Source: Ostrinia nubilalis
Lineage: Eukaryota; Arthropoda; Insecta; Lepidoptera; Crambidae
DNA length: 64,000 nucleotides
Direction of reading: 5' to 3'
Assembly (NCBI RefSeq): GCF_963855985.1
Contig: NC_087092.1
Coordinates: forward strand, 12,028,001-12,092,000
Below, one piece after another: positions 43,444-56,418 of this stretch. Below the pieces are notes generated by a model. That model saw only the letters and a list, made by a program, of their open reading frames with translations, did no database searches and was not told the origin of the DNA. The translations under genes and the position numbers were made by a program. How positions within the stretch are numbered: the stretch's first letter is position 1; the number at the start of each line of letters is the position of its first letter.

Positions 43444-43844
43444 ATAAAAACTGATTGCCTCCGATGGGACATGAATTTACTTTTCGCTTTCGACCAGAGA
43501 ATTTTGTATGATCTCTCATTAACATTACTAATTTCAAAAAGAGTTTAACTAAGTACCTTATCTCATGACTCATAAGTATCAAAGTGCTTTATAACTGACG
43601 CTAACTTCTCTTATTTGCCGTTGAAGATGGAAGTTACTCAAATTGAATCTAGACTATTGTAGCTGCCTAGGCGGGAAAACAGGTCAAGGCAATGTTACGT
43701 TCTGTTACCAAGAGTTTCAGGAACATCGTCACTTTGTGTCTTAAATACGGGTGTTGAAACGCGGTTTATTACCTAAGGTTATACAGAATTCTTATTAGCT
43801 TTTTAATTCAGGTAATAGGCATCGTCAATCAATGATTTAATAAA

Positions 43845-43955
43845 CATAAACCTCTACTATTTTTTTTTCTTACTTATTAATGGGCAGATGCATCGTCCAT
43901 GAAGATATAAATATAAACCTCTGCTATTTTTTCCTACTTATTAATAGACACTGCA
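43845..43955. repeat. Imperfect tandem duplication of about 65 bases
   Basis: The block ATAAACCTCTACTATTTTT and CTTACTTATTAATGG is repeated with a few changes (ATAAACCTCTGCTATTTTTT and CTACTTATTAATAG) about 65 bases further on. Confidence 0.65.
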
Positions 43956-43988
43956 CTGATAACGTCATAAAAACAGTAAATAAGTAAT

Positions 43989-44030
43989 TGACTTACTTGA
44001 CTTAAGGTCCTATGTCCCCTAAATGGGGCG
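43989..44030 (-). mobile_element. 3' end of the second LINE family
   Basis: On the minus strand it reads CGCCCCATTTAGGGGACATA, then GGACCTTAAGTCAAGTAAGT. This matches the 3' end of the insertion at 16508-16947 and retains its final Pro codon and stop region. Nothing further upstream of the family is present, so the copy is truncated to about 40 bases. Confidence 0.65.
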
Positions 44031-44300
44031 TTAAAATATAAAAAAATAAGTAATACGAGTATTTAAAGGATGAAACTTTTTTTTCTTGACTACGACTATG
44101 ACTGTACGTATTCTAACCTGATGTTATACGTGTAGATCGAGCCCAGGGTGATACATTAAGATACGTCAAACAAAACCTGCGCACTGTATTAAGTATTATT
44201 TTGCAACAAAAATGCTTTGTTTAGTCTGATGCTGTTCGTACATACCTGCCTAGGTGCCCTAGCCTTGAAAAGTCCCAAGTACTATACCTATACCTAGAGC

Positions 44301-44483
44301 TAGGGTTGCCATCTGCCCGGGTTTCCCCTGATTTGTCCTAGTTTAGAGGGCACCCGGGGTGCGCCCGGGCGGGGTTTCATTTGTAGTCCGGTTTTAAAAA
44401 TTTCAGGGGCAACGCGACTTTTTGGAGTCCAAACTCCAGGGTTTTCACGCGTCCTGTCCTGATTTTTAGAGATGGCAACCCTA
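44301..44483. repeat. hAT-like MITE with an 8-bp duplication
   Basis: The ends TAGGGTTGCCATC (44301-44313) and the exact inverted copy (44471-44483) are flanked by identical CCTAGAGC (44293-44300 and 44484-44491). The 183-base interior is GC-rich with a CACCCGGGGTGCGCCCGGGC region. Its minus-strand open frame is a compositional artefact. Confidence 0.85.
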
Positions 44484-44491
44484 CCTAGAGC

Positions 44492-46360
44492 TGATGTATC
44501 TAGCAAACTATAACAATATCAGTAATTGTTTAAACTGACCAACTCCCGTGAGAATTTGCTCCGATGGTCGTCACAGCAATTGAAGGGCGGACGACCGAGT
44601 CAATCAGGCGGCAAGCCCGGGGTCAGTCTTAATCGCCGGCTATTTTGTTGTCTTGTGTCACGATTGGGGTTTATTACATGGGACGACTAATCGTGGTGAG
44701 TTAAAAAAGAACTCAAAGAAAAAACTAGTTACGTTATTTTCTTTGCGGCTTTTAAGACAGATGATTAATATTTTCGGAGTCCTAGTTTTGAGGTCGGTTA
44801 TGAGTCGCCTTGACCTAAGTATTTGCGTTAGGAACTAGGTTATTGTTGAGTTATTTGGAACAATTTTCATATTCTTGTTGGGAAACAGTTACAGAAAATT
44901 TTGCTGCTACTTAGTTGGTAATTAAATTGTTTAACTCTGAAGTAGAGACAGTGTTAATTCGCTCGTCTCGTCGTTCTTATAAATTGTCCTTATTTTGTTA
45001 TGAGCGACATAATAATTAATTTAAGATTGCATGAGCCGAGATAGGAAACATTATAGAATCTTAATAGTAGGTATTACCTGTGGTATTACATAATGTTAAG
45101 AATAATATCATTGCTATGCCAAGAACGAATCCCAAAAGCCTAACGCTGGCCTTACCTACGAGTAGTTCGATGCTAGCTTTAGTCAATTTAGCATACGCGA
45201 TATTTTCTAATCGGATTTTTTTAAATCTGTTTTTATTTAGGGACTTGGGTCGAAAACATGTCAGTCCCATCGAATCTTAACCAATGTTTACATTAAGATT
45301 TAATATTTAGAAAGAGGCTTTGTGTGTTATGTGTATGACGTGCTTGAAGATTTATGGAATACGTTTAAAAAGTAGGTAGGTAATTTGTTGATCCTCATTT
45401 TTTTGCAGGTATTTGATCACAATCGCACCTGATGTTTAGTGGGATTTTTTGTATGAAACGAGGATTAAAATGTTTTATTCTAACTTTTCTACCAATCGCC
45501 TACACAGAGCTAGTCTAACTGACACACATCTGTTACCACGTCACAAATTTCATGCATTCGCGCCCGAAATACCGCTCGTGCATCTCCGCCCGCGCTCGGG
45601 CTAGATCGTCATCTTTTTCAATCCGCTGCAACGCAAACAAAAAGGTCAGAAGCCGACGACCTAGTTCCGAGCGGGCAAAGGTCACGCAAGCGGTCCGGGA
45701 AGCGTGATAACGTGCAAGGCTGGCGACGCACGCCGCGGGACGTTATGCAATGGATCTGCACACGCGAGGGCGATGTGTGATGCGAATCACGATTATTCAT
45801 TCGATTGTGAACTAGACTACTATTTATTGCACGCCAGTTAACGCTGTATAAAACTGTCAATTACGAAAAATTTAAAAATCTGCAAAATTTCGCGGTGTTT
45901 CACTTTATCTCTTCTAGATACCTCAGGGAGAGGATAGTTTCAATTGTCAGTTCAAATAATAATGGCCTTTTTGACAGAGCATTCTTCCAGATACCATAAA
46001 ACAGAATTAACAACTGATTAATCTTCAAGATTTCCTTTTCTTCTCTTCGAATTAAAACTATAATGATTAACTGGCCGAAAACAGATTTCCTTATTTTAAA
46101 AATGACTTCCTTTTTTAAATAGAATCAATGATCTTCAATTGTTTTATGAAATCAAATTCGAAGTGTTACCCTCGCACTGTCACTCGCATTACATAAAAAT
46201 ACGATCGCACTGATTGCCTTTTACGAGTGTCCTCAATGGCATAAGTTATTGCATCCAGTGCAAAGAACTGCATTGACCAGTATTGCACCCTTATGACTGA
46301 TAATTACGTAATCGATCACTATATTTACAGCTATACCAGCTATACCTTCAATCAAAAGCA
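44492..46360. other. Non-coding stretch with a CpG-rich pocket at 45540-45760
   Basis: No gene is recognised. The GC-rich pocket could be regulatory, but it has no open frame with a known domain. Confidence 0.5.
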
Positions 46361-46435
46361 AAAGCTTTTCATCATCATATTCCAAACATTAGGTACAGAA
46401 TCTGTAATGTTTAGAATATGATGATGAAAAGCTTT
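46361..46435. repeat. Near-perfect hairpin with 31-bp stem
   Basis: Arms 46361-46391 and 46405-46435 are reverse complements with a single mismatch, separated by 13 bases. The arm begins AAAGCTTTTCATCATCATAT. The size would suit a small-RNA precursor, but such a perfect stem could also be a tiny palindromic element or a recent inverted duplication. Confidence 0.8.
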
Positions 46436-46853
46436 ATGTTTAAGTATTGTCTCATGCCTGCTTGTATATTAGTAAAAAAATGTGTTAGGGGACCCCGGGG
46501 TAGGGACCAGGGTAGGGACCCTGACAAAAATAAAACCCATGAAATCGTGATCAAACTTTGTAAAAGAGCGCAAGGAAAGAAGCCATTTCGGAATAAAACG
46601 ATATGTTTATGTGACAATTTACCTCACCACTGCAGCACGGTCGGCAAATCAAAACTCATTCTTTGGAAAACGATTTAAATCAAAATTGTTACCCACATGA
46701 TCATCGGAAGTTCATTCACTTCAAAGTCATTTAATAATACACTCTCGTATGAAGCCTCGACTGACCTCGACATGGTTCTCCACTTTTACGGATCGCCCGC
46801 GGGAAGGTCACGGGGGCCTTGGCTTTATCTTCAAGCACTGATTTTACATGAAA

Positions 46854-47272
46854 TCTATACTAATAAAGCTGATGAGTTTGTTTGCTTGAACGCACAACCT
46901 CAGGAACTACTGGTCCGATTTGAAAAAATAATATGTTTGTGTTGGATAGCTCATTTATCGAGGAAGGATACATAATCACATAGCCACGATAGCCGAACGG
47001 TGAAGAGGTCGGAGTGGCCGACTCGAGATCCGAGGAACGCGGGTTCGAATCCCACCGCCGCTCGACTATTGTGGTGAGCCCCCTAGTAACACAATAAGCT
47101 TATTTAGCTTAACACGAGGGGCTAACGGGACTATAAGTAATTTGTGCAATACAAATTGCTAATAATATTTTAAAAAAAAGAAAAATAAGGGCGGAGCAGT
47201 AAAAAAATGTTGCAAAAACGGGAAATATTATTGAAACGATTTTCACGCGTACGAAGTCGCGGGCGCAGCTAG
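46854..47272 (+). mobile_element. Helitron-like element interrupted by a SINE
   Basis: It begins TCTATACTAATAAAGC after an A and ends ACGCGTACGAAGTCGCGGGC, then GCAGCTAG before a T. The interior words GGGCGGAGCAGT and GTTGCAAAAACGGG follow the SINE. The SINE occupies about 46979-47185, which leaves roughly 210 bases of Helitron. Confidence 0.7.
46979..47185 (+). repeat. tRNA-derived SINE
   Basis: An A box (TAGCCGAACGGTGAAGAGG) and a perfect B box (GGGTTCGAATCCC, 47041-47053) are followed by about 110 bases of unrelated body and an A-rich end. The anticodon arm region CTCGAGATCCGAG resembles tRNA-Ser. CCACGATAG at 46984 can pair with CTATTGTGG at 47066-47074. It lies inside the Helitron-like element. 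Confidence 0.75.
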
Positions 47273-47652
47273 TACTCATTAAAAGTTAATCGCGTCAAAA
47301 ATACACCTCGACATATTCTTTTCGCTTGATGAATGATGACTTTCAAGGCGTCTAAACACATCATTCAGCATGAGAGACGTTTACAAATTGTTTTTTTCAT
47401 TTGAACTAAAAAATTTGAAGATAAATAATGAGGCGTATTTATGTGAACGGAAGCACTAATATTTGTAGATATTATTTAGAACTAGGTACCTATTTAAAAT
47501 TTAAAACTACACTAGACAGACAGAGTTTTTTTAATGAGTTTTTTAAAGAAAATAGTAATTAGTAACTAGTAATTTCTGCACTAGATATTCCATTAACCCC
47601 TCTAGCAAATCTCAATAATATGGTTGTGTTAAGAGTAGTTCGCCACAACTTA

Positions 47653-47766
47653 GGCTTGGTTGCACCATCTTACTTTAACTTTGACAAACGTCAAAAATCT
47701 GTCATATTCCATACAAAAAACTATTATCGTTACAGTATGGTCAAAGTTAGATGGTGCAACTCAGCC
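47653..47766. repeat. GGCTGRGTTGCACCA MITE copy with TTA duplication
   Basis: The inverted ends GGCTTGGTTGCACCATC and GATGGTGCAACTCAGCC enclose 114 bases, with TTA directly outside both (47650-47652 and 47767-47769). Confidence 0.8.
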
Positions 47767-50463
47767 TTAGAAAGTATTACTTTTCTTTTATTGTTACCAC
47801 GGCAAGGCTGATTACTAATCTAGTTAGGTGCATTGCAACCAATATTCCTGTGAAATAGTTAGCATAGCACCTGACACTTAGCACGTAAGCACCTAGCTCA
47901 GTATGCAATACTGCGTGCTACGATCTAGCCCTTCACTAAGCATAGTGCCAAGTGCCAAGCTTAACTCTTAGCGGTTATCTTTAAAACTAAACATTACTTG
48001 TATTGTTTGGGAATTGTTGGAAAACACTATGACTGACTAATCTCATGTGATATTTTTCGTTTTTTTGTTTCTATTGCAGTCGTAAACACAGTTAATCGCA
48101 TGCACATTGCACATTAAATATGCTAACACAATTTTCTCCTAATTCTACCCTCTTTCTGTGTCGTAAACACATCAGCGGATTTAGTTGCCAGTTTAAAAAC
48201 ATACGCTGCACAAACCGAGCTTAAACCGTAGTTTATTAATCTCCCAAAATTTTTCAGTGAAAGGCGAATGAAGAAATATGCGGCACCAAGTGGCCCCAAG
48301 CCAATTTAGTGTCACATATTACGCTATTCAGAGTTATAAACAGTCAAAATGTCACCTTAAAGTGCAGTTATTTGGGAAAGACAGACAAATTCAATGAATT
48401 CTTGAAAACATTTACATTTTCCGCTTGGAAATTCTCAGCGTTAAAGGCGAATATTTTAGTATTATTTTGGTTTGTTTCGAATTTAATCAGGAGTATCGGT
48501 TTCAACAACAAGCTTTGAGATGAGAGTTTAAATTAAATCTTTCTGCCGTGAAAATATTGTGGCAATTTTTTCTCTGAAAGTAATTATATTTCTTACTGAT
48601 TCCTTTTTGACGTTCTAAAAACAAGTCCATCCACGAGCAATATAATTAAATTCACAACAATGTAGCTTGTTTACTTGATTGAATCAGAATATACTGTTTA
48701 GGTACTTTTTGATGATGAAATAAATTAGTAAAATTACTGAAGTACTTAAATATCAGAATTATTATTTCAGCAAAAAGTAAGTATCATCTGTTGTGTTAAA
48801 GCTATCATGACATAATTAGTGCATAATAAAGTTAAAGATTGCCTCAGCTTTCAGCATTTCAGGAATGTCTGGCACAAAACAATACGTTCTTTGAAAAACT
48901 GTATAAATTAGAAGTGGAAGTGGTTCACATCGCAAAAGGGGCAAACGAGCACAGCAAGAGATAATAATAGTGCAATTTAAATGATCAATTGCATCCCTGA
49001 TTAATAGCATATTTAAATCATCTAAGTGTGTCTACTTACTTTCATTGGCATTACCAACGAAGTAGCTAACGATAAATTATCTTCTATTGATTGCAAGATC
49101 TCTTACCACAAAGTAATCTAATCATCAAGTGCAGTTTAAAGCATTAATTAATTCGCCTGTATTGTAATTAACTATAACAACCTGCAATATCTTCGGTAAA
49201 TGTGAAACAAGCACTCAACCTGGGATCAACAATCGTTCAGCGAAGAGATATTATGAGTAAATGCTTTACAGAATGTGGCTTCTGACTTGTCGATCTTTGT
49301 GGCACGGAGGTGTTCGATGACTTAGTTATTTTAGTTTATTTTGGCCAAAGCACTCATTACCATACTTCCTATTGTTGTTGTGACACGTTGAATGTAACGA
49401 AACTGACAGTTTGTGTGGTTCATGCATAATGGAATATTTGAATTATTAGGATTTGTTTGATTGTGAATTTTTTGCTTGTACCTAACATTCATACTTTGCT
49501 TATCCTTAAAAAATAATACAATAATTTACTAATCAGAAACATGACTAGCTGTTTGCAAGAAACCGCTTGTCTTGTCACTATTTTAACTACGGAACTATCA
49601 CTCAAAAAATCTCGTTTTCATAGTAAAATGGAAATAAAATATAGGAACCCAAAGGAGCAGAAGAGGAATAGCCAAAGATAAGAGAGACTTCTCTTTGGAG
49701 AAGGCTTATGTCTGGCTGTTAAGTGTTAACAGAATAACACATTATGCTAGATGATGAAGTACAAATTAGCAGTTCTCAAAAGATACTCTTTAGGAAAAAC
49801 CCCGAGCTGTGAACAGTTAATTGATAACTCCTTTGTTTGTTAATCTGTTATCTACCTACCCTGCTATCCCATCACCAACGAAACTTTTAAAAGGCGCGTG
49901 CGGCGGTTGAACTATGCAAATGGCAAACCTCAGTAAATCTACCAAATCGCCAAGCCCGCATAGATAATGAACCAAGATAGCAAGAAGCAGTGCTAATTAA
50001 TCACAAAGTACCTAGGTTCTGGAATCCAAGAAATTCCATCGAATGGGATAAACGTATGGTTTGTCTGGAAGTAACAAAGATACTTACATTGGACATTAAA
50101 AGAGTCACCTCTTGGTTAAATTTTCAAGTAGGTGTCTTTATTTTTTCTCTCTCATTGTTGTGAGATTGTAATTGCAACAAGATTGAAGACATTTTTGTTA
50201 TAATTTACAACATAGGAATTTGCGTTTTTCAAACAACATTCACCCTAAACTTATTGCCCATGTTAGTCATTCTGCGTTTGTTCTATAATATTTCCCCCAT
50301 GCCAACAACTTCCATCGTTTAACACCTATGTAATTCTCGTGGGTCTGTCAACACATTAGCAAATTAGTTCCTCACCCAGCACAAAGTTTTGGATCACCAT
50401 TTTAATCAAAGGTAGGTGGAGGAATGGTGGATACTTTGTCATCAACATTAATATTTTATAGAT
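47767..50463. other. Non-coding stretch, no gene recognised
   Basis: Short frames only (48309-48518 plus, 48816-49010 minus), without known domains or element ends. The interval 47880-47960 has a loose repetition of TAGCAC and AGTGCC words. Confidence 0.5.
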
Positions 50464-50605
50464 GAAAGATTTGGTTGTTTTTTTGTACAGAATAGTCTCC
50501 AAGACTACTGGGCCGATTTGAATAATTCTTTCACAATTCGAATTCTACATTATTTCATAACATATTTTCAGAACATAGGCGGCATGGAGTTTGCCGAGTC
50601 AGCTA
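50464..50605 (+). mobile_element. Degraded Helitron-like remnant
   Basis: The end reads GGAGTTTGCCGAGTCAGCTAG before a T, which resembles the 3' end of the element at 40443-40643. The body word CTACTGGGCCGATTTGAAT matches the one in the element at 46.85 kb. The 3' hairpin is eroded. Confidence 0.5.
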
Positions 50606-53600
50606 GTTTTAGTTGTATTTAAGAGCATTTGATCGGATCGGATTTTAAGCATATCAAAATTGACTATAGAAATTAGCATTTCGCATAAAGGTGAGTGTTG
50701 ACTAGAGCATTTAGTTGTAACAGAACAACGAGCCGCTCTAAGAAAATGTTCAAGTGTCTGTGTCCCCTTTCACGAACTAAACGTCGTACATTTTACCCGT
50801 ATTGTACCATTTGTAAGAACGTTACGTTAAATAGAAATGGTCTAGTCTTACTCATTTTAATAAAATAATAAAAATGTCATTTACCTGTCTGTCACCGGGG
50901 TGAACCCGGCATTCTTCTTGGCCGTTACGTTCTCCACTTTTACCACTGCACTGAACCACCAGATACAAATCACTAATTATCGATAACTCGGAACATTTAT
51001 ATACTTTACATAAGTCGATGCATTTCGATTCGTTCAGCTCCCCGTGACTCTAGACCTGCAACAAAAGAATACATTTTAATATCGAACAAAAGATTTAATT
51101 ACTTCGATTATATCGATGTTATTCTTTGCAACCTACGTCGTTCGCTCGATAACAAATCGATACTTCGTTGTTTTGGTTCCGAATCTTTTAACGCGAAGTC
51201 ATCAGTTTTCATATTTTATTGGTCTGCCACATAACATTTTGCAAATTTAATTAGCTTAATCGCAAGATTAAATGGCGTTTATTAATTAATTTTGATATCG
51301 ACAGGACTTCGAAAGATTCCGATGAGAGTGTGATTGTGAATCCTAATAAATAACGAGATTTGCAATTTAATGATTACTTATTAAATGTTTTTTGTAGACC
51401 CATTTCTTGCCTTCTTTTTGCCCGATTTCTGCTGTGACTTTGCAAATTTAGTATACCTGCTGTGATGTATTCTCAGAAAAGTCTGCACTAAAACCAACTT
51501 CAATACAGCTACATAGGTACCTATAAACATTTTCGTAATGACTGAGATTATTTAGTTCTATAGATTCTGCGGTTCCTTTCAATCAACGAGAATGCATTTG
51601 CAATATTGTGATCCTCTAAAATCTGCAGAGCCGACTGGGAAACAATGGCTGCGGTTGTATCAATACGGGTTATAAAGCAGAACTAATACGAGTGTTCATG
51701 AATCATTGGCGTTAGAATTATCGCACATTTGAGCCACATAATACGTCGGTTTAATAGGATTTAGGTAGGCATTATGTAAATGAAATTTGGGTAAATGCTC
51801 GCGTACGCGTGACCAAAGATCCACTCTATAATTATTTTACACGCGCATTTTAGTCCCTTTTAAGGTCCTTTCCGTTTTTTGGTCCTTCCAGTATCTAAAT
51901 GGACTCAAAAATAGAACATAAACGTAAATTTTTACATTACACCTTAAGGTACAATGACATTAATTACACACCTTTTCCTAATTTACTAGCTTTTCTCATG
52001 TAAAATGAAATAGTACAACAACTTATATGTACGTGTAAATCAGCCTTAAAAGACTATTACATACTGTTAATTAAAACTTATTTACAGAGTTGCACCTTGT
52101 TTCTTTCAATATCAGACGCATTGTTTGTGGCCGCAATGTGAGAGGAGCCTCGTTTGTACCCTTGCCCTTGGACGCAAAATGCACGGTCATTATAAACTGC
52201 GGTCTTGGGTTACGACTGCAGTCATTCAAAACCAAACCCCAAGCGAATATAAAGCTTCAGCTCACTCACATTAGCTTCAAAATCCCTCGCCCGCCACGCG
52301 GTGATGCAGCGAGTTAGCTAGGCTGTCTGAATGTCAAACCAATATTCGGCAACGAGAGCTGCACCAGCCCAATAAAAAAATAATTTATTCGTGTCTGAGT
52401 AAATAAGATGATGGCGCGAATTGAAAATTTGGCGGGAAACGATTAAGGCGGGGACAGACTATCGTCTTTTTCACATGCAAAAAAACCATAACATTTTTTC
52501 TTTAGCACTCGTCTTGCGTTCTAAAATTATTTTGGTCGTTTTAAAACTTGATTGGAAAAAAGAAATAGCCTGTGTCTGACCTTATCACGAATATTTATTT
52601 CGGCTCATTCCCGAATTGTTAGTTTATGACGGCGCGGCGCAAATAAAAATCTTATTTGGAAAGACAATAAAACACACTAACGTATTTTATTGACGTAGTT
52701 GGGCGGGATCGGACGTTTAATAAACTTAAAATATAAAAAGGCGTCATGAAAAGAAAGCAAAAGAAGTCTAGAGGTCTTTGTTAAAGACTACTTTTTTGGT
52801 CTATAATGTCTTTATTAAAATGTCTGAATCGTGGAAATAACTTACATTAATCTATTAGTACCTATTTTATTGAATTGTCGAGACTGAAAATTTACTTGAA
52901 TCTCATTGGTTTTTATACTAAGTTTGCCTGTGTTAAGAAAGGGAGTGTGCTACATTACAAATAATGAAGTTAAACAGCAAAATGGCCAGCTGATTTTCAT
53001 TGCCACAAAAAGTGTACAGATAATAATATCTGCGTTAAATAAGTAATTCTTCACATTTTATGGCAATATTCAAATTAACGCTTGATGAAAATAAAAAAAT
53101 ACCTAAGTAGGTATAACTTTTCACGAAAACTAAAACATTTATGGGAAAAACAGTCAGGGGTAATCTGATACTTCGAATAAGAACCTTGGGCAAAATCCAA
53201 ACTATACGTTATTCCATTTGCATGTTAATTGAAAGAATAAGCCATGAAGATAAACCGATACAAGAATTCGGGGCAAGAATGCCTGTCCGGGGTGTTTTAG
53301 TGCACTAGTCGTTATTCACTTGTTTTGTTTTTGTTTGATAAAGTTTTATGGCGATAGGTGCACGTAAAATAACGTCTTACTTTTGTTGTTAGCAACAAAA
53401 GTGGTTTGATTAAAAATGCTCGTTTTGAAAAGCATGTGCTGATAAGAATCTTTTTAAATAAAGTTATTTGAATTTACATACTATTATTAAAACTTCATTG
53501 AACACGTTATTATGGGAACGTGTTATACCTACAAAATGTTACTAAGCTTAGGTAAATGTGGTAGCAGCGTTTACTTCGATGGAAAAGTAGGAAAATGTCT

Positions 53601-53820
53601 GAATTATTAAGTATGTTCAAAAAAATATGAAATACATAATAGAATAGATTTATGAAATATACTCATGTATTTATTCAAGCCTTTTCTACCACTAGTTCAA
53701 CTTAGCTAGTTTTTCAATTTATTATATTTTTCTTCCCCTGTTTACGAAGCCAAATTCAAAAAGAAATTGGTAGAGTAGTTTGTACCTAATAAAAATAAAC
53801 AAATACCTACTAGTACTTTT
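50606..53820. other. Non-coding stretch, nothing recognised
   Basis: No credible gene. A frame at 52090-52317 lacks any domain. Clusters of ATCGATA words occur at 50980-51165. Confidence 0.5.
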
Positions 53821-53828
53821 AGAATTTC

Positions 53829-54132
53829 GGCTAGTTCAGTGATTCATCCCACAACACGTTCGTCCCACTGGGACGAAACACTGAATTCAAAAAAATATAT
53901 ATTTTTCGTTCTGGATTCGTCCCATTGAATTTATTCCTTTTAAAATTTAAATACAGACATTGTTAACAAATTCATGTTTTCTTTTATTTCATTGACTTTC
54001 TGACGGTACTAAATCTCATTATTTTAAAGAATAAATTCAATGGGACGAATAAAGAACAAAAAATTTTTTTTTGAATTCAGTGTTTCGTCCCAGTGGGAGG
54101 AACGTGTTGTGGGACGAATCACTGAACTAGCC
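53829..54132. repeat. Long-TIR MITE with an 8-bp duplication
   Basis: The element is 304 bases long. Its first 60 bases, beginning GGCTAGTTCAGTGATTC, match the inverted last 60 with two mismatches, and weaker similarity extends to about 118 bases. AGAATTTC flanks both ends (53821-53828 and 54133-54140). CGTCCCA words recur inside each arm. The 8-base duplication fits hAT-type or related superfamilies. Confidence 0.85.
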
Positions 54133-54140
54133 AGAATTTC

Positions 54141-55287
54141 ATTTCATGCCCATTTACGCTGAAAACTAGGCAACATAGTAAACCCTATCCTGTTTTTGGA
54201 ACGGAAAAAAAGGCAGTATAAGCCAAAATAAATGCTGCAGAGCTGAACATTTTTGCCCCAATTCCAGTCTAGTTTACACTGTGAAGCGAAGTGAACACGT
54301 TCGTACCGAGTGACCTCAACTTCAAACTGTGAAGGTTGCAGGTAACTAGGGACTCATTGATCTATCTACCCATTAGCAGTTTGAGTTTCTGGTAAACTGA
54401 ACCTCTATTAACTTTTAGTATCGCTTAATGTTTACCTAACTTCCCGCCAGTGACCAGTTTCTATTACAAAATGGCTAAAATGAACATTATAATTGAGAAG
54501 AAAATATGCCAAACTGTTCTTTGAACCGCCCAGGTACTACATTAAGTGTACTCTTGGAAATGTTTTAACCCTTTAACAGTTATAACTTAATCAAATTTTT
54601 CTTTTTTTTTTTTGGACCTGAAGACAAGCGAATAAGGTTCAAAATATGGTGGGAACTATATTCCCACTGCCTGTACTGTCACCAAAAACATTTTCATGTA
54701 AAATATTGCCAAGACAAGACCATAATTTAATGGCTCGAATTGTGAAAAAGTCATCAGGTCTCATGTAGAGCCTAACTCTACACGCCCCAACTAGTTAAAA
54801 TATTATATCGTTTCGATATCGTCACAAATGGGCTTATTGACAAGAAACATTTACTATTTGATCATTAGGTAGGTTTCTGTATTGCATTAAAGTATAGATT
54901 TGAATAGACATTTCCACAAGCCACTGGGTCAGGCAGCGGCCTCTGCCGGCGAGCGCTGAAGGTCGCCGCGGAACTAGCAGCCATTGAACTATGAAACGCA
55001 GCCGGAAGCCGGCCGATGACTGATGAACGCACGCGGAAAACAGGGCTGGCAACGGGTTAACGTTATTGGTGAACGATCGAAAATTATAGGTAAGTGTAGG
55101 TATTTTTTAATCTTTTTTTAAAAAATCAAGGTTTTTTTTAATATTTTATTGATCTACAATGGGTACAGAACGATTTGGGTACATGATCGAGTGACAACTT
55201 TAAATCTTGCTAAAAAAAGCAAAGCCCGAATGCATTTCTAGCAGTCTGCTAAAACTAGAACAGTCCGTTAAAATTCAACGAATACAC
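54141..55287. other. Non-coding stretch, no gene recognised
   Basis: AT-rich, with a GC-rich pocket at 54920-55030. No element ends or domains seen. Confidence 0.5.
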
Positions 55288-55290
55288 TTA

Positions 55291-55408
55291 GGCTGGGTTG
55301 CACCATCTTACTTGAACTTTAACAAACATCAAAAATCTGTCAAACTCCATAAAAAAACCATCGGTTATCGTTATAGTTACCATTAAAATTAGGTGGTGCA
55401 ACTGAGCC
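55291..55408. repeat. GGCTGRGTTGCACCA MITE copy with TTA duplication
   Basis: The inverted ends GGCTGGGTTGCACCATC and GGTGGTGCAACTGAGCC enclose 118 bases, with TTA outside both (55288-55290 and 55409-55411). Confidence 0.8.
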
Positions 55409-55452
55409 TTAGTTTAAATTTATTTTTAAACAATTTAGTAGCCCTCATCCTC

Positions 55453-55570
55453 ATTTCAGCTTCCAACATAGGCCTTCCCCAGTGATTTCCAGATTGTCTG
55501 ATTGGAAGCCCGCATCCAGATTCCAGACAGCATTATTCTGCAACCTTTTTAAGGTCAATCCACGTTGTGA
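55453..55570 (-). mobile_element. Diverged RTE 3'-end fragment
   Basis: TTTCAGCTTCCAACATAGGC, then CTTCCCCAGTGATTTCC, matches the minus-strand RTE end, and GCCCGCATCCAGATTCC and AACCTTTTTAAGGTC follow in the expected order. It is truncated soon after. Confidence 0.6.
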
Positions 55571-56418
55571 GCCCTAGCCTAAACAAACCAATTAATCCAA
55601 ATTATTAACACAGCCGTCATAACCCGCAAAATTGAATAGCAGATATCGTCAAGTTATTTGGTTTGGTCGACCTCTCTCAGACCTTGTAGCCTCATTAACG
55701 CGGCAGCTGCTCAATGAGAGAAACGGCAGTAATTCACAAGGAGAATTCTTTACGACCAATAAATCCAATTTTTAAAATAGCCCACCCGATTTTTGCTGGG
55801 TCAAACGAGTCTGGGTTAAGAGGGCGTTTCCATTCGTCTAATCGTAGTTTAGAAAAAAAAAATATTAGTAATGTATCTCCTGTAAATGTTTTTGGCTCTA
55901 TTATTTTATCTTAATGCATAAACAGCTCTACATACATTTAAAGACTGCCATAATTAATTATGCGTTCATAAAAAATATTAGGTAGGAATTAATATAAAAG
56001 TTATTAATTAGATTTTCGATCCATTTTTTGTATTTTTTATGCTATCTTTTTCATTATCATATACATTATGTATTTTGGTACCTATTAGCATTTTTTTTAT
56101 ATTCGCATATTAAAAAACATGCAAATTAGAACCTTATGCTATTTACTACCGATGTTTTCAGGTATAAACAAATTTTTCAGCACATATTATGTTTTTTGTA
56201 CACGAAAAATATAATTTAGCACAACAACGCCACATATTTTTCTTAAAGTAGTAAATGTACACCTTTTTCATCACAATAAGTATTTCTTCGTAAATCTTCA
56301 TAATAATGTATTACACTTATGCGATACACACTTTCTTTTTTATAAAGAAGTTCTTGTATTTTTCCTCTCATTTTGTATACGTCTGGCTGTGAAGGCTGGA
56401 CGCGACGAAGTGTCTAAC

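Noticed and set aside
46979..47075. Functional tRNA-Ser gene
   Set aside because: The B box is perfect, but the long variable arm is missing, the arms pair poorly and a SINE body with an A-rich end follows.
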